Source: CAVVXX01 sp963707975 (GTDB taxonomy: Bacteria > Pseudomonadota > Alphaproteobacteria > Micropepsales > Micropepsaceae). From it: 64,000 nucleotides of DNA. Shown piece by piece: positions 8,852 to 17,011 of this stretch (position 1 is its first letter; each line of letters opens with the position of its first letter). The notes beneath the pieces were generated by a model, which saw nothing but the letters and a program-made list of their open reading frames with translations, had not been told where the DNA came from and did not search any database. The stretch spans positions 620,001-684,000 of the forward strand of contig OY970177.1 in assembly GCA_963707975.1 (NCBI GenBank), in the 5' to 3' direction. Both the position numbers and the translations under genes were made by a program.

Positions 8852-9265
8852 ATGGTCAACAAAGCGGGGGCAGATCTGGCAGCCCGGCTGCGAAGCGCGG
8901 GTTTGCGGCCGACGCGCCAGCGGCTGGCACTTGCCCAATTGCTGTTCAAGGAAAAAGACCGCCATGTGACGGCGGAAGCGCTGCACGGCGAAGCGGTGGC
9001 CGTGGGCGAATCGGTTTCGCTGGCGACCGTCTACAACACTCTGCATCAATTCACCGAAGCGAGGCTGCTGCGCCAGGTGGTGGTGGACGGCGCGCGCACC
9101 TATTTCGACACCAATACGGGCGATCATCATCATTTCTATCGCGAAGAGGACGGATTGCTGATCGACATACAGGGCGGGGCAATCGAGGTTGAAGGCGTGC
9201 CAGAACCGCCCAAGGGCTCACACGTCGAACGCATCGACGTCATCATCCGGCTTTCGCGCAGCTGA
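8852..9265 (+). CDS. irr: Iron response regulator Irr (Fur family)
   Basis: Irr is the heme-status-dependent Fur-family regulator of iron and heme genes in alphaproteobacteria. The start at 8852 (MVNKAGADLAARLRSAGLRPTRQR) follows GAGGAG at good spacing, so I prefer it to a GTG 15 bp upstream. The 137 residues hold the winged helix (SLATVYNTLHQFTEARLLRQV) and the histidine cluster TNTGDHHHFYRE typical of Irr. The N-terminal GCPW heme-regulatory motif of Bradyrhizobium Irr is absent. An ICE-like box upstream suggests autoregulation and control of the facing fabA operon. Confidence 0.9.
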   Translation: MVNKAGADLAARLRSAGLRPTRQRLALAQLLFKEKDRHVTAEALHGEAVAVGESVSLATVYNTLHQFTEARLLRQVVVDGARTYFDTNTGDHHHFYREEDGLLIDIQGGAIEVEGVPEPPKGSHVERIDVIIRLSRS

Positions 9266-9267
9266 TT

Positions 9268-11061
9268 TCAGAGCGTCTTACGCCCGGCTTTGATGTCGTT
9301 GTAAAGCTTGGCATCGAGCTTCACATAATTCCCCGTTGTTGAATCGCGCACGTAAAGCGGATCCTTGATCGTACCGGGATCGAAGCCCTCCTGCACCAGG
9401 TCGATCTTGCGCAGCTTGAAGGTGCTGGTGGTTTCGATGCTTTGGGCAAAGCGCAGGAAAATGGGCCGGGCATAGGCCGGCAGGTTCTTGTCGAGGTGGC
9501 TTGAAAGCGCTGCAAGATCAAGATCGCCGTCAGCGACGATCGCCGCCATGCCGGCCTTGCCCTCTTCGCCAGGCACCGCCACGCCATAGACATTCACTTC
9601 CTTGACGCCCGGAAACACGGAGAGCGCTTCCTCGACTTCGCTGGTGGCGACATTCTCGCCCTTCCAGCGGAAGGTGTCGCCAGTGCGGTCGACGAAATAG
9701 AAATAGCCATGCTCGTCGCGCTTCATAAGATCGCCGGTGCGGAACCACGCGTCACCCTTCACGAAGGTGTCATGCAGAATTTTTTTCTGGGTGTCCGCCT
9801 TGTTGGTGTAGCCGTCGAAGCGCAGGCGCGCGACATTGGGATTGATTTCGCCGATGGCCTCGCCTACTTCGCCATTCGCGGTCTCGATGCAGAAACCGTC
9901 GGCCCCGCGCACGGCTTCCTGCCGTTCGATATCGTAACGCACCAGGCGGATTTTCTGGATGGCGTGCGCATACCACGGCACACGGCCGATGGAGCCGACC
10001 TTGCCATCATAATTGATCATGCCGACATTGCCTTCGGTGGCGCCGTAGAACTCCATGATGTGCGGAATGCGGAAACGCTCCTGGAATTTTGGCCAGATTT
10101 CCGCGCGCAGCCCATTGCCGATGGCGATGCGCAAGGCGTGGTCGCGCTCGTGCGCGGCCGGCGGCGTGTTGAGAAGATAGCGGCAGAGTTCGCCGATATA
10201 TTGGAACACGGTCGGCCTGTAGCGATAACAATCGTCCCAGAATTCGGAAGCAGAAAATTTTTCTCGCACCACCATCGAGCCGCCGCCCAGTAGTGCAGGC
10301 CCCACCGCGCAGATGCCTCCCGCCGAATGATAAAGCGGCAGCACGATGTACATGCGGTCCGAGGTCTTGCCGTTCACCGCGCCCTGGAACGCCGCCATGA
10401 TGTGCATCACGCGCATGTGGCTGAGATTGGCGGCCTTGGGCAGGCCCGTGGTGCCAGACGTATAAATGTAAAGCGCGTGATCGCGGCCGAAAACATTGTT
10501 GCGCACGCTGGCATCGAGCGGCCCCGCCGCCTGCATGGCCAAAGCCGCGTCGAGATCCTCCGCGCCAGCCACGCGCGCTCCTGTCGCCCAGACTTGAGGT
10601 TTGACATCTAGCGTGTCGGCGATGCTCGCATAATTGCCGGCGAGCTCCGCTCCCAGCACCAGGTGTTTCGCGCCCGCGATATTGAGGGAATGGCTGAGTG
10701 GCTGGCCCACCAGATGCGTGTTGATGAGGGCCGTCACCGCGCCCATCTTTGCCAGGCCAAGCCACGCCATCAGATATTCCGGGCGGTTTTCCATCAGGAG
10801 CGCCACCACGTCGCCCTTGGCCACGCGCTGCGACAGCGCCCAGCGCGCATAGCGGTTGGCGCCTTCATTGAGCTCGCGATACGTGACGACCTGGTCCTTA
10901 TAAAGCACGGCCGGATTGCCGGGTCGCGCCCGCGCGTGGCGTTCGACCCAATCATTTATAGTCACGCGAGAATCCGGTCCGACCTTGCGCGTAATCAGCA
11001 GCGTACGGGTTACGCAGGTGATAAAAATCAGCTCGCGGTTGATGGCCTGAAAAAGACTCAT
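9268..11061 (-). CDS. Long/very-long-chain acyl-CoA synthetase (FATP/FadD6 type)
   Basis: An AMP-forming ligase that activates fatty acids to acyl-CoA thioesters. The AMP signature is YIYTSGTTGLPKAANLSH, followed by MEFYGATEGNVGMIN and the hinge region YFYFVDRTGDTFRWKGENV. These forms resemble the FATP/very-long-chain branch rather than classic FadD. I choose MSLFQAINRELIFITC at 11061 (597 aa); a GTG at 11100 is possible and neither has a clear Shine-Dalgarno sequence. Its end is 2 bp from the convergent irr stop. Substrate length is not readable from sequence. Confidence 0.88.
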   Translation of the reverse strand: MSLFQAINRELIFITCVTRTLLITRKVGPDSRVTINDWVERHARARPGNPAVLYKDQVVTYRELNEGANRYARWALSQRVAKGDVVALLMENRPEYLMAWLGLAKMGAVTALINTHLVGQPLSHSLNIAGAKHLVLGAELAGNYASIADTLDVKPQVWATGARVAGAEDLDAALAMQAAGPLDASVRNNVFGRDHALYIYTSGTTGLPKAANLSHMRVMHIMAAFQGAVNGKTSDRMYIVLPLYHSAGGICAVGPALLGGGSMVVREKFSASEFWDDCYRYRPTVFQYIGELCRYLLNTPPAAHERDHALRIAIGNGLRAEIWPKFQERFRIPHIMEFYGATEGNVGMINYDGKVGSIGRVPWYAHAIQKIRLVRYDIERQEAVRGADGFCIETANGEVGEAIGEINPNVARLRFDGYTNKADTQKKILHDTFVKGDAWFRTGDLMKRDEHGYFYFVDRTGDTFRWKGENVATSEVEEALSVFPGVKEVNVYGVAVPGEEGKAGMAAIVADGDLDLAALSSHLDKNLPAYARPIFLRFAQSIETTSTFKLRKIDLVQEGFDPGTIKDPLYVRDSTTGNYVKLDAKLYNDIKAGRKTL

Positions 11062-11147
11062 GGCTGTGTCAGTGAAGTTCTGGAGGCCATGTCCTATCAC
11101 ATTGGAATGCTAAGGCGGAACCAAGCGAGACACTTGATCCGAGGGAT

Positions 11148-11306
11148 GTGAAATGCCCCCTGCCGGCGCTGCTGTTGAAGTGGCGGCTCCAGAGGCTCAA
11201 GCCCGGCCAAAGCATTGCCGCGATCGCGGACTATCCGCTTGCGCATACCGACATTACATACATTTGCCGGGCGGAAAATTACGAGTTGGTAGAGGCCCGG
11301 CGCTAA
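11148..11306 (+). CDS. TusA-family sulfur carrier fragment with displaced start codon
   Basis: A short reading frame that encodes most of a TusA/SirA-type sulfur carrier. It has the CPLP motif directly after the start, then LKPGQSIAAIADYPLAHTDI and YICRAENYELVEARR, the expected order for this fold. In-frame codons further upstream (11109-11147) read AKAEPSETLDPRDV and complete the first strand. However, no ATG, GTG or TTG exists in that frame until GTG 11148. A G inserted after the ATG at 11107 would restore an ideal start. So this is a pseudogene, a sequencing indel, or a shortened protein. Confidence 0.6.
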   Translation: MKCPLPALLLKWRLQRLKPGQSIAAIADYPLAHTDITYICRAENYELVEARR

Positions 11307-11337
11307 GGCTAGATCACGCGGCTCATCCTCGCCGGCC

Positions 11338-11934
11338 TTAATGAACGCCTTCGGCCCGGTTCAGTGCGGAGACCGCCTGGGGAAGGCCGTCGGAGGAAAT
11401 ATCCACCAGCGCGCGCTCTCCGATGCTGGTGGGCATCACCGCCTGCAGGCTTTCGGCCGCGATTAACGCATTCCAGTCGTCGTCGTTCAGGTCCGCCCGC
11501 GCCACGCATTCGCTCTGCGAACAGGCATGCACCGGCGCCTTCAGCGTGGCGTCGCCATAGCGCAGCGTGATCATGTCGCCGTCATGCGCCGTGGGCGGCA
11601 ACCGCAGCATCACCGCATGATGGCGGTCTGCGCTCAGGCGCAAATTCGCGGCCAGGATCACCTGATCAGGATGGCCGGGCGGCGCCACCTCCTGATTGAC
11701 GCGGCAATCATTGTTTGGCGTTGATTTCGGCCCGCTCGCGGGCACACAAATAAGCCGCCAACGGCCGTAATTGATGATGCCGATGAAGCCCGCATCCACT
11801 TCGCCTGCTGTGATTGCTACGTTGGCGGAAGCAGGTGGCGGCACGGCAGGCGTAAGCAACATGAAATAGCCGCCAATGAATACGGTCAGGACGAGTATGC
11901 TGCCTACCGCCAATCTGAGGGCGCTTCGCGTCAT
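11338..11934 (-). CDS. Invasion-associated locus B (IalB)-like exported protein
   Basis: A 198-residue exported protein with one N-terminal hydrophobic segment (LAVGSILVLTVFIGGYFMLL), either an uncleaved anchor or a signal peptide. The mature part has the IalB-type pattern: WRLICVPASG, a second Cys in NNDCRVNQEV, a lPP turn near HHAVMLRLPPTAHDGDMI, and a later pair CSQSECVARADL. The function of such proteins outside Bartonella-like pathogens is unclear. It converges on the TusA fragment and follows the lipoprotein gene by 18 bp on the same strand. Confidence 0.65.
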   Translation of the reverse strand: MTRSALRLAVGSILVLTVFIGGYFMLLTPAVPPPASANVAITAGEVDAGFIGIINYGRWRLICVPASGPKSTPNNDCRVNQEVAPPGHPDQVILAANLRLSADRHHAVMLRLPPTAHDGDMITLRYGDATLKAPVHACSQSECVARADLNDDDWNALIAAESLQAVMPTSIGERALVDISSDGLPQAVSALNRAEGVH

Positions 11935-11952
11935 GCTTGATCCGTTTCAATC

Positions 11953-12492
11953 TTATGTGTGCGGCGGCTGCTGTGGCGGCGGCGCAAGATGGGCAAGCAC
12001 ATCCGCAGCCGATAGCGCGCGCAGCTCCTTGGCCGCTTCGCCCGCTTTCAGCATCACGATTTCAGCATAAGCCGTGTAGCGAGTCACGGGAATGCTGTCG
12101 CTTTCCGCGGGCCAGGTCGACCAGTACCACGGGCGGAAGCGCCCAAAGCGCGGGCCCCAGCCCGGCCACGCATCGAAGGTGGTGCGATAATATGTTTTCG
12201 CTTCCGTGTCGCGGTCGTCAAAAACGAAATGCGTGTAGCCCGATTGCAGAGTCACTTCGGCAGCGCGGCGCAAAAGATAATCTTCGACCTGCTCGCGTGG
12301 CGTGGCGCTCGTGCCGGTGAAAGTGATGCGATAACGGTTCTGCGCGAGTTGTTCGTCCGTATAGCCGACGCGCTCGCCCGGGCCCTTGGGCTTATAGACG
12401 GGCCCCGTTTCGCACGCGGCCAGAATGGCTGTCGTCGCCGCAAGCACTGCCACCCCGCGCCAGGAACAACGGGGCAGACGGAACCCCCTCAT
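11953..12492 (-). CDS. CC0125/CC1285-type lipoprotein
   Basis: A predicted lipoprotein of 179 residues. The start MRGFRLPRCSWRG at 12492 gives a compact signal peptide with lipobox LAAC; the frame is open to 12567. The mature sequence GPVYKPKGPGERVGYTDEQLAQNRYRI and the central TEVTLQ-like TLQSGYTHFVFDDRDTE stretch match a small lipoprotein family I know from Caulobacter-type genomes. The function is unknown. The C terminus is Pro-rich (APPPQQPPHT). It is upstream of the IalB-like gene on the same strand and diverges from tetR. Confidence 0.72.
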   Translation of the reverse strand: MRGFRLPRCSWRGVAVLAATTAILAACETGPVYKPKGPGERVGYTDEQLAQNRYRITFTGTSATPREQVEDYLLRRAAEVTLQSGYTHFVFDDRDTEAKTYYRTTFDAWPGWGPRFGRFRPWYWSTWPAESDSIPVTRYTAYAEIVMLKAGEAAKELRALSAADVLAHLAPPPQQPPHT

Positions 12493-12600
12493 ACGCGCAC
12501 CCGTAATATCCACATGCGAATTTTCCGCCTTTTGCGGGTAACCAGCAAATGTATTGCAGGCAAGCAATTAACTTGCTTTTCAGCTGTTTGTAATATTAAA

Positions 12601-12614
12601 TGACTGGTCAGTAA
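12601..12614. promoter_or_regulatory. Probable TetR operator
   Basis: TGACTGGTCAGTAA contains the near-palindrome GACTG-GT-CAGTa, 17 bp before the tetR start. This matches the GACTG/CAGTC style of sites used by many TetR regulators of exporter operons. Autoregulation is inferred. Confidence 0.5.
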
Positions 12615-12630
12615 TTAATATGAGGCCAGA

Positions 12631-13284
12631 ATGTCCGCACGTGCTGCCCCCGGCCCGAGCCCTGCTGCCAGTCAAGTCCGCTGGCGCAGGCGCAAAGAGG
12701 CGCGCCCGCAGGAAATCCTGGAAGCGGCGATCGGTGTGTTTGCCGAGAGAGGTTTCGCGGCCGCGCGCATGGACGAGATCGCGGCGCGAGCGGACATAAG
12801 CAAGGGCACGATCTATCTTTATTTCGAGAGCAAGGAAGCGGTGTTCAAGGCCTTGGTGCGCGAGACGATCAGCGCGCGCATCGGAGAAATCACCAGCATC
12901 GTGGAAAAGCACGACGGGCCGACGCCTGCGTTGCTCACCGCGGCGTTGCGCAATTTCGGCCAATTCGTCGCCACCAGCGACCGCGTGGTGCTGCCCAAGA
13001 TCGTGATCGCCGAAGCCGGCAATTTTCCCGACCTTGCGCGCTTTTACCGGGAAGAAGTGATCGAGCGCGGTCTCGCGCTGCTGGGCGGCATTGTTGCGCG
13101 CGGCATCGAGCGCGGCGAGTTTCGCGCCATGCCGACCGAGCACGCCGTGCGGCTGATCATGGCGCCGTTACTCATCATTATGTTATGGCGTACGACATTC
13201 GCCCGCTTCGACAAGACGCCCTACGATTACAACGGTCTCATCGAAGCCCATATCAAGACCATACTGAAAGGGCTTGCGCCATGA
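12631..13284 (+). CDS. TetR/AcrR family regulator of the adjoining exporter
   Basis: A 217-residue TetR-type repressor. The N-terminal helix-turn-helix region is ILEAAIGVFAERGFAAARMDEIAARADISKGTIYLYFESKEAVFKALV. The C-terminal ligand domain is all-helical. It is the first gene of a four-gene operon: its stop overlaps the hlyD start by ATGA. It probably senses an export substrate and represses the operon from the GACTG-type site just upstream. The substrate cannot be told from sequence. Confidence 0.9.
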   Translation: MSARAAPGPSPAASQVRWRRRKEARPQEILEAAIGVFAERGFAAARMDEIAARADISKGTIYLYFESKEAVFKALVRETISARIGEITSIVEKHDGPTPALLTAALRNFGQFVATSDRVVLPKIVIAEAGNFPDLARFYREEVIERGLALLGGIVARGIERGEFRAMPTEHAVRLIMAPLLIIMLWRTTFARFDKTPYDYNGLIEAHIKTILKGLAP

Positions 13285-14108
13285 AGCGCGCGGCGCTCGC
13301 GCTGATGCTTTTGCTGGCTGCATGCAGCCGCAGCGAGCATCAATGGCTTGGCTACGCCGAAGGCGACAACGCGCTGATCGCGGCGCCCCAGCCCGGCTGG
13401 GTGACGGGCATCAATGTCGTGCGTGGCTCACAGGTGAAACTGGGCGACGTGCTGTTCACGCTGGACGACACGCTGCAACGACAGGCGCGTGACAGCGCCG
13501 CAGCGGATCTTGCTGCGGCCCAGCAGCAGCAGACGCAAGCCGCATCCGATCTCGATTTCGCCACCAAGGAATTGGCGCGTGAGCAGGGCCTGGTCACGCA
13601 CCGTGCGGTGTCGCAGCATGATCTCGATCAGGCGCAGGCGAATTTCAGTTCCGACACTGCAAAAGTTTCGCAGGCGGCCTCCAACAGCAACGCGGCCAAG
13701 GCTGCACTCGCCACCGCCGAGTGGAACCTGTCCGAGCGCACGGTGCGCGCGCGGACCGCGGGCCGCGTCGAGGATATCTATTTCCGCGTGGGCGAGTATG
13801 CGCCCTCAAACGCCTCCGTGGTGGCCGTGCTGCCGCCGCAAAATATTTATGTGCGCTTTTTCGTGCCGGAAACCGAGGTGAACAAACTCACACCAGGCCA
13901 GGAAGTCGCCATCGAGTGCGATGACTGCACCAAGAATCTGAAAGCTAAAATCTCCTTCATTTCGCAGGAGGCGGAATTCACCCCGCCCGTCATCTACAGC
14001 ATAGGTAACCGCGAAAAGCTGGTGTTCAAGGTCGAGGCGCGCGCGCCCGGCGGCCTGCCCTTGCGCCCCGGGCTGCCGGTCACCGTTTCATATGTCGAAG
14101 AACAATGA
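13281..14108 (+). CDS. HlyD-type membrane fusion lipoprotein
   Basis: The periplasmic adaptor of an ABC exporter, 275 residues. Its signal peptide ends in the lipobox LLAAC, so it is likely a lipoprotein. The biotinyl-lipoyl-like domain (GWVTGINVVRGSQVKLGDVLFTLDD) is split by a coiled-coil hairpin rich in Ala/Gln (about residues 65-145). The beta-barrel follows (VRFFVPETEVNKLTPGQEVAIECDDC). It overlaps tetR and the ATPase gene by ATGA at both ends. The layout recalls YbhG with YbhF and a permease. Confidence 0.9.
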   Translation: MKRAALALMLLLAACSRSEHQWLGYAEGDNALIAAPQPGWVTGINVVRGSQVKLGDVLFTLDDTLQRQARDSAAADLAAAQQQQTQAASDLDFATKELAREQGLVTHRAVSQHDLDQAQANFSSDTAKVSQAASNSNAAKAALATAEWNLSERTVRARTAGRVEDIYFRVGEYAPSNASVVAVLPPQNIYVRFFVPETEVNKLTPGQEVAIECDDCTKNLKAKISFISQEAEFTPPVIYSIGNREKLVFKVEARAPGGLPLRPGLPVTVSYVEEQ

Positions 14109-15040
14109 CCGGCGAACTTGCCATAGACGTTCACGGCCTGACAAAGCGCTTCGGGCCTAAAGTCGCCGTGAACGGCATCGACATCTCGGTGCCGGAAGGC
14201 GAGGTCTGGGGCTTCCTCGGCCCCAATGGCAGCGGCAAGACCACCACCATCCGCATGCTGTGCGGCCTGCTGCGCCCCGATGCGGGGCAAGGCACCTGCC
14301 TCGGTTACGACGTGTTGCACGATACGGGGAGCATCAAGCGCAATGTCGGCTATATGACGCAGGGCTTCTCCTATTGGACCGATCTTTCCATCCGCGAAAA
14401 TCTGGAATTCGTAGCCCGCATGTATGAGGTAGGCGACATCAAAGCCAAGGTGAACGAGACGCTTACCCATCTTGGCCTTCAAGAACGCCAGAAGCAGTTG
14501 GCCGGAGAATTATCCGGCGGCTGGAAGCAGCGGCTTGCGCTTGCCGCCTGCATGCTGCACTCGCCCAAACTGCTGCTGCTGGATGAGCCCACTTCAGGCG
14601 TCGATCCGCAGGCGCGGCGCGATTTCTGGGACGAAATTCACCGCCTGAGCGAAAGAGGGCTCACCGTACTTGTCAGCACGCATTACATGGACGAGGCCGA
14701 ACGTTGCGACCGCATCGTCTATATCAGCTTCGGCGACATCATCGCGCGCGGCACGGTGGCCGAGGTCATCGAGCAATCGGGCCTCATCACTTTTGTCGTC
14801 GAAGGCGAAGGCGCGCGACGCATTCTCGAAAAACTGCAAGGCACCGCTGGCGTCGAACATGCGTCGTTTTTCGGCGCCGTGGTGCATGTGAGCGGGCGCA
14901 ATCGCGCCGGCCTTGAAGCGGCTCTGGCGCCCTATCGCAACCAGAAGGGCCTCGATATCCGCGAGGAGAAGCCCAGCCTCGAAGACGTCTTTATTCATTT
15001 GCAGAAGCGCGAAGGCAAAGCGGAAGGCATTACGCAATGA
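14105..15040 (+). CDS. ABC exporter ATP-binding protein
   Basis: A 311-residue ATPase that powers the adjoining permease. Walker A is GPNGSGKTTTI, the signature is LSGGWKQRLALA, Walker B is LLLLDEPTSGVDP and the switch His is in STHYMDEAERC. About 80 C-terminal residues form the DrrA-type extension common in ABC-2 exporters. There is a single nucleotide-binding domain, unlike the fused double ATPase of YbhF. Start and stop overlap the neighbours by 4 bp. Confidence 0.93.
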   Translation: MTGELAIDVHGLTKRFGPKVAVNGIDISVPEGEVWGFLGPNGSGKTTTIRMLCGLLRPDAGQGTCLGYDVLHDTGSIKRNVGYMTQGFSYWTDLSIRENLEFVARMYEVGDIKAKVNETLTHLGLQERQKQLAGELSGGWKQRLALAACMLHSPKLLLLDEPTSGVDPQARRDFWDEIHRLSERGLTVLVSTHYMDEAERCDRIVYISFGDIIARGTVAEVIEQSGLITFVVEGEGARRILEKLQGTAGVEHASFFGAVVHVSGRNRAGLEAALAPYRNQKGLDIREEKPSLEDVFIHLQKREGKAEGITQ

Positions 15041-16170
15041 ACGCTCGCTTTTCCTTCGCCCGCTTCAAGGCGCTGTTCATCAAGGAATTCATCCAGATGC
15101 GCCGCGACCGCGCCACGTTCGCCATGATGGCGGCCGTACCGCTGATGCAGCTGCTGCTGTTCGGTTTCGCCATCAATTTCGATCCCAAGGGTCTGCCGAC
15201 CGCCATCGATATCGCGGACGGCGGCACATATGCGCGCTCGATCGCGGCGGCGCTCGAAAATTCGAGTTATTTCAAGATAAACCGCACGTTCCATTCGCCT
15301 GCCGAAGGCGACGAGCTGCTCGACAAGGGCGATGTCATTTTCGCCGTCACCATTCCTGGAGATTTCTCGCGCAATCTCGCGCGCGGCACCGATGCGCAAA
15401 TCCTCATCGAGGCCGATGCCAGCGATCCGGCGGCCGCCTCCAACGCGCTGGGTGCGCTCGGCCAGCTTGCGACCAGCGCGCTGGAGGACGATCTGGTTGG
15501 CCCTTTGGCCGGCAAAAGCGGCCGGCCGCCCTTCGAGGTGGTGGTCCAGCGCCGCTATAACCCCGAAAACATCACCGCCTACAACATCGTGCCGGGGCTG
15601 ATGGCCATCATCCTCACCATGACCATGGTGACGATCACCTCCATCGCCATGACGCGCGAGCGTGAGCGCGGCACGCTGGAAAACCTGCTGGCCATGCCGG
15701 CGCATCCATTCGAGGTGATGCTGGCGAAAATCATTCCCTTCGTGTTCGTCGGCTATATCCAGGTGATATTGGTGCTGCTGGGCGCGAAATTTATTTTCGC
15801 CGTGCCGATGCAGGGTTCCATCCTGCTGCTGCTTGGCGCAGTAGGCCTTTTCATTGCCGCCAATCTTGGCGTCGGTTTTACCTTCTCCACGCTCGCCAGA
15901 AGCCAGCTTCAAGCGATGCAGATGTCGGTATTTTTTCTGCTACCGGCCATTTTGCTTTCGGGCTTTGCGTTCCCGTTCCGCGGCATGCCAGGCTGGGCGC
16001 AGGATGTGGGCGAAATCCTTCCGGCCACGCATTTCCTGCGCATCGTGCGCGGCATATTGCTCAAAGGAAACAGCTTCCCCGAAATCTGGCCCAATGTCTG
16101 GCCGCTGTTCATCTTCCTTTTGGCTGCGGGCGCCATCGCCATGATGCGTTACCAGCGCACACTTGATTAG
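15037..16170 (+). CDS. ABC-2 type exporter permease
   Basis: A 377-residue membrane protein with one N-terminal membrane helix, a large extracytoplasmic domain (about residues 50-170) and five C-terminal helices (from MAIILTMTMVTITSIAMTRERERGTLENLL). This is the YhiH/YbhS-type ABC-2 layout. Only one permease gene is present, so it may work as a homodimer. It is the last gene of the tetR operon; a small TCGCG-N4-CGCGA hairpin (16177-16190) follows without a T run. Confidence 0.92.
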   Translation: MNARFSFARFKALFIKEFIQMRRDRATFAMMAAVPLMQLLLFGFAINFDPKGLPTAIDIADGGTYARSIAAALENSSYFKINRTFHSPAEGDELLDKGDVIFAVTIPGDFSRNLARGTDAQILIEADASDPAAASNALGALGQLATSALEDDLVGPLAGKSGRPPFEVVVQRRYNPENITAYNIVPGLMAIILTMTMVTITSIAMTRERERGTLENLLAMPAHPFEVMLAKIIPFVFVGYIQVILVLLGAKFIFAVPMQGSILLLLGAVGLFIAANLGVGFTFSTLARSQLQAMQMSVFFLLPAILLSGFAFPFRGMPGWAQDVGEILPATHFLRIVRGILLKGNSFPEIWPNVWPLFIFLLAAGAIAMMRYQRTLD

Positions 16171-16278
16171 AAAACCTCGCGCCAACGCGAAGCTTCAAAT
16201 TTGACCGGTTGCGGCAACTTGCCATTGGCAGGCCTGCCGTATCATGCTTCACGTCTCAGGGGATGGGGTTTCAAAATC

Positions 16279-16812
16279 GTGGTGCGTTGCCTCAAATTCG
16301 CGGCAGTAGCCGCCTTGGCGCTTGGATGCGCGGCCTGCGCCGGCAGCGTTGCGCCAGTGGCTACCTTCGACAGCGGTGATCAGCCTTCGCTGATTGTCAC
16401 GAGCGAGCCGCAAGAGTGCGCGGTTTACGCGCGCGAGCGTTCCGGCATCGCGCTGTATGGCGACGCCTATACCTGGTGGGATCAGGCCCAGGGACGCTTC
16501 GGCCGCGTGAGCCAGCCGCAAGCAGGCGCGGTTCTGGTGCTTGCAGGCTACGCCGGGCCCAAGCACGGCCATCTTGCCGTGGTGACGCGCGTGGTTTCGG
16601 AGCGCGAGATTCGCGTCGATCACGCCAATTGGTTGAACGACGGCAACATCTATCTCAATACGCCGGTGTACGACGTGAGCCCCGACAATGATTGGAGCGC
16701 AGTGCGGGTGTGGAACACACGCGACGGTCATATTGGCGGCAGCATTTACGACGTTCAGGGATTCATCGTTCCATTCAGCACCACGGCTAGCGCGAGCGCG
16801 CCCGCTTCCTGA
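16279..16812 (+). CDS. CHAP-domain exported protein
   Basis: A probable cell-wall amidase/peptidase of the CHAP (NlpC/P60-like) superfamily. The catalytic Cys is in PQECAVYARERSGIALYGDAYTWWDQA and the His in GHLAVVTRV; a second conserved stretch is VDHANWLNDGNIY. The GTG at 16279 is preferred since GGGGATGGGG lies upstream and it gives a direct signal peptide (LKFAAVAALALGCAACAG, possible lipobox). The frame is open to 16201. The protein is about 177 residues, a single-domain size. Substrate is not known. Confidence 0.8.
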   Translation: MVRCLKFAAVAALALGCAACAGSVAPVATFDSGDQPSLIVTSEPQECAVYARERSGIALYGDAYTWWDQAQGRFGRVSQPQAGAVLVLAGYAGPKHGHLAVVTRVVSEREIRVDHANWLNDGNIYLNTPVYDVSPDNDWSAVRVWNTRDGHIGGSIYDVQGFIVPFSTTASASAPAS

Positions 16813-16821
16813 ACAGCGTCT

Positions 16822-16850
16822 TTGACTGCCCATCTTTTCGCGATTTCAAT
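16822..16850 (+). promoter_or_regulatory. Candidate kup promoter
   Basis: TTGACT (16822-16827), a 17-bp spacer, and TTCAAT (16845-16850) lie about 160 bp before kup. The match to the -10 consensus is modest, so this is tentative. Confidence 0.3.
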
Positions 16851-17011
16851 GCCTTGGGAGGTATTCTGCGCTATTCTCTCCTAAACTCTTGCTATCGATT
16901 CGGCCGTGGGTCTAGCTTTCGCGCCCCTGAGCCAGACGTGTCAGTGCCGAGCCTCACGGAAGCTGAATTGTTCACCCATCGTCGCTGGATGATCCAAGAG
17001 CGTAACCCTCC

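Noticed and set aside
10663..11151. Plus-strand frame ending MSYHIGMLRRNQARHLIRGM
   Set aside because: It is mostly antisense to the acyl-CoA synthetase; only its tail is intergenic, and that overlaps the TusA-like frame without family features.
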